Shown here: positions 63,453-64,000 of the stretch, piece after piece
Layout: every line of letters starts with the position of its first letter
Position numbering within the stretch: the stretch's first letter is position 1
Position numbers and translations under genes: made by a program
Notes under the pieces: model-generated
Seen by the model: the letters and a program-made list of their open reading frames with translations, nothing else
Told to the model about the DNA's origin: nothing
The model's database searches: none
Source of the DNA: Chitinophagaceae bacterium
GTDB taxonomy: Bacteria; Bacteroidota; Bacteroidia; Chitinophagales; Chitinophagaceae
NCBI GenBank assembly: GCA_024508725.1
Contig: JANINS010000001.1
Span: forward strand, 427,710-491,709
DNA: 64,000 bases
Reading direction: 5' to 3'

Positions 63453-64000
63453 ATTCTTCAACTACTGAATTTTAGAAGCTTTAGGGAACATGAGGTACAC
63501 CTCATTGCGTTTGTCGATGAAGCAAAGCGAAGGCGGAAGAAACTGACTGTCCTGCTATTGCGGACAAGCGTTTGTACAAATCTCAGCTGAAACAAATCCC
63601 ATCCACTGATAGTAAGTAATTCAGCAAGGAATTATTCTTCTGCTTGTCATCCCGACGCAGGAGGGATCTGATACATGCGTACATAGATATTTTCCTTTCA
63701 TTACGAAATCTTCTTTGCTTTATCCAAAAGATAGAAAAGCTGCCTCACTGCATCATTCGCTTTTTAAGGTGTTAGCGAATGCTTCGCATTTTAAGTTGAT
63801 TGCATCAAGTGTTTTAATTTTTCTTTTGGCTTGATCCAAAAGAAACAAAAGATCAAGTCCGACAGCAACGCTCCGCGGCTTCGGACAAGCCAACGCCTCC
63901 CTATGTGTAACATGTATTTGTTGAGGAAGTGGTTGATGGTGTAAAGACGATGCTCGCAGTGCGAAGATGTTCTTGCCTGGTGTTTGTACTGCACGCTGCA
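63453..64000. other. Gene-free, repeat-rich region to window end
   Basis: No credible gene is seen. The stretch contains a GAAGC...GAAGGCGGA segment (about 63510-63540), a third member of the ATxCC hairpin family (ATCCC-9nt-GGGAT, 63649-63667), a TCTTTTGG/CCAAAAGA palindrome (about 63823-63844), a GTCCGA/TCGGAC hairpin (about 63859-63888) and inverted GCA/TGC stretches near 63950. Short open frames here, including one on the minus strand at 63791-63994, look like translations of dispersed repeats. Confidence 0.65.

Noticed and set aside
63791..63994. Minus-strand open frame with LIFCFFWIKPKEK
   Set aside because: It translates palindromic repeat DNA at the window end. Its composition and lack of domain structure fit a chance frame through dispersed repeats.

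Overview
The window comes from a Bacteroidota chromosome, most likely family Chitinophagaceae. The evidence is a set of type IX secretion/gliding proteins (PorT, PorV, GldJ, RemB-like barrels), BshA of bacillithiol synthesis, many Bacteroidota-only families (DUF3098, DUF4292, DUF6427, DUF6569), and weak Shine-Dalgarno signals with scattered TAnnTTTG-type -7 elements. About 66 protein genes and one tRNA-Ser(GGA) are visible. No rRNA, CRISPR array, prophage or classical insertion sequence is seen.

Layout. 1-2.8 kb: two tandem RemB/Wzi-like barrels. 3-4.5 kb: porT-ubiE (minus). 4.7-5.2 kb: a RelE-type toxin-antitoxin pair. 6-9.9 kb: a Bat-type aerotolerance operon (MoxR, DUF58, BatD-like, BatA). 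9.9-16.2 kb (minus): FKBP isomerase, M23 peptidase, a REP-flanked RAYT transposase, a GNAT and leuS. leuS carries an in-frame 474-bp element encoding a DUF559 nuclease domain. 16.6-21.4 kb: ftsX-DUF3098-uppP-lipoprotein, then MFS and metallo-hydrolase. 21.4-25.2 kb: DUF2272-like and uvrA. 25.4-36.2 kb: ECF sigma factor, hibernation factor, FNT channel, dsbD with a separate DsbD-N protein, purQ, two membrane/exported proteins, kup, sucD. 36.4-42.5 kb: mazEF-macro operon, aspS, a broken ParE module, two membrane proteins, rarA. 42.5-53.9 kb: secreted nuclease-like protein, RRM protein, aldo/keto reductase, DUF3108, flippase-like protein, ruvC, gltX, DUF6569, polysaccharide deacetylase, M28 peptidase, bshA. 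54-57.4 kb (minus): EnvC-like, DUF4292 lipoprotein, dut, ispF. 57.4-63.3 kb: porV diverging from gldJ-murF, thioredoxin, DUF983, tRNA-Ser. The last ~0.65 kb has no gene and is full of repeats.

Most genes are housekeeping or envelope functions. The unusual content is repeats. A RAYT transposase sits between inverted REP palindromes. A nuclease-coding element with terminal palindromes is read through inside leuS. A 13-copy short intergenic repeat and a hairpin family both show base-pair-preserving (covarying) changes. A 23-nt duplication of the tRNA-Ser 3' end lies just downstream of the tRNA. Repeat-like sequence also appears inside the reading frames of leuS, uvrA, gltX and the BatD-like gene, which suggests that this genome tolerates repeats spreading into coding DNA.
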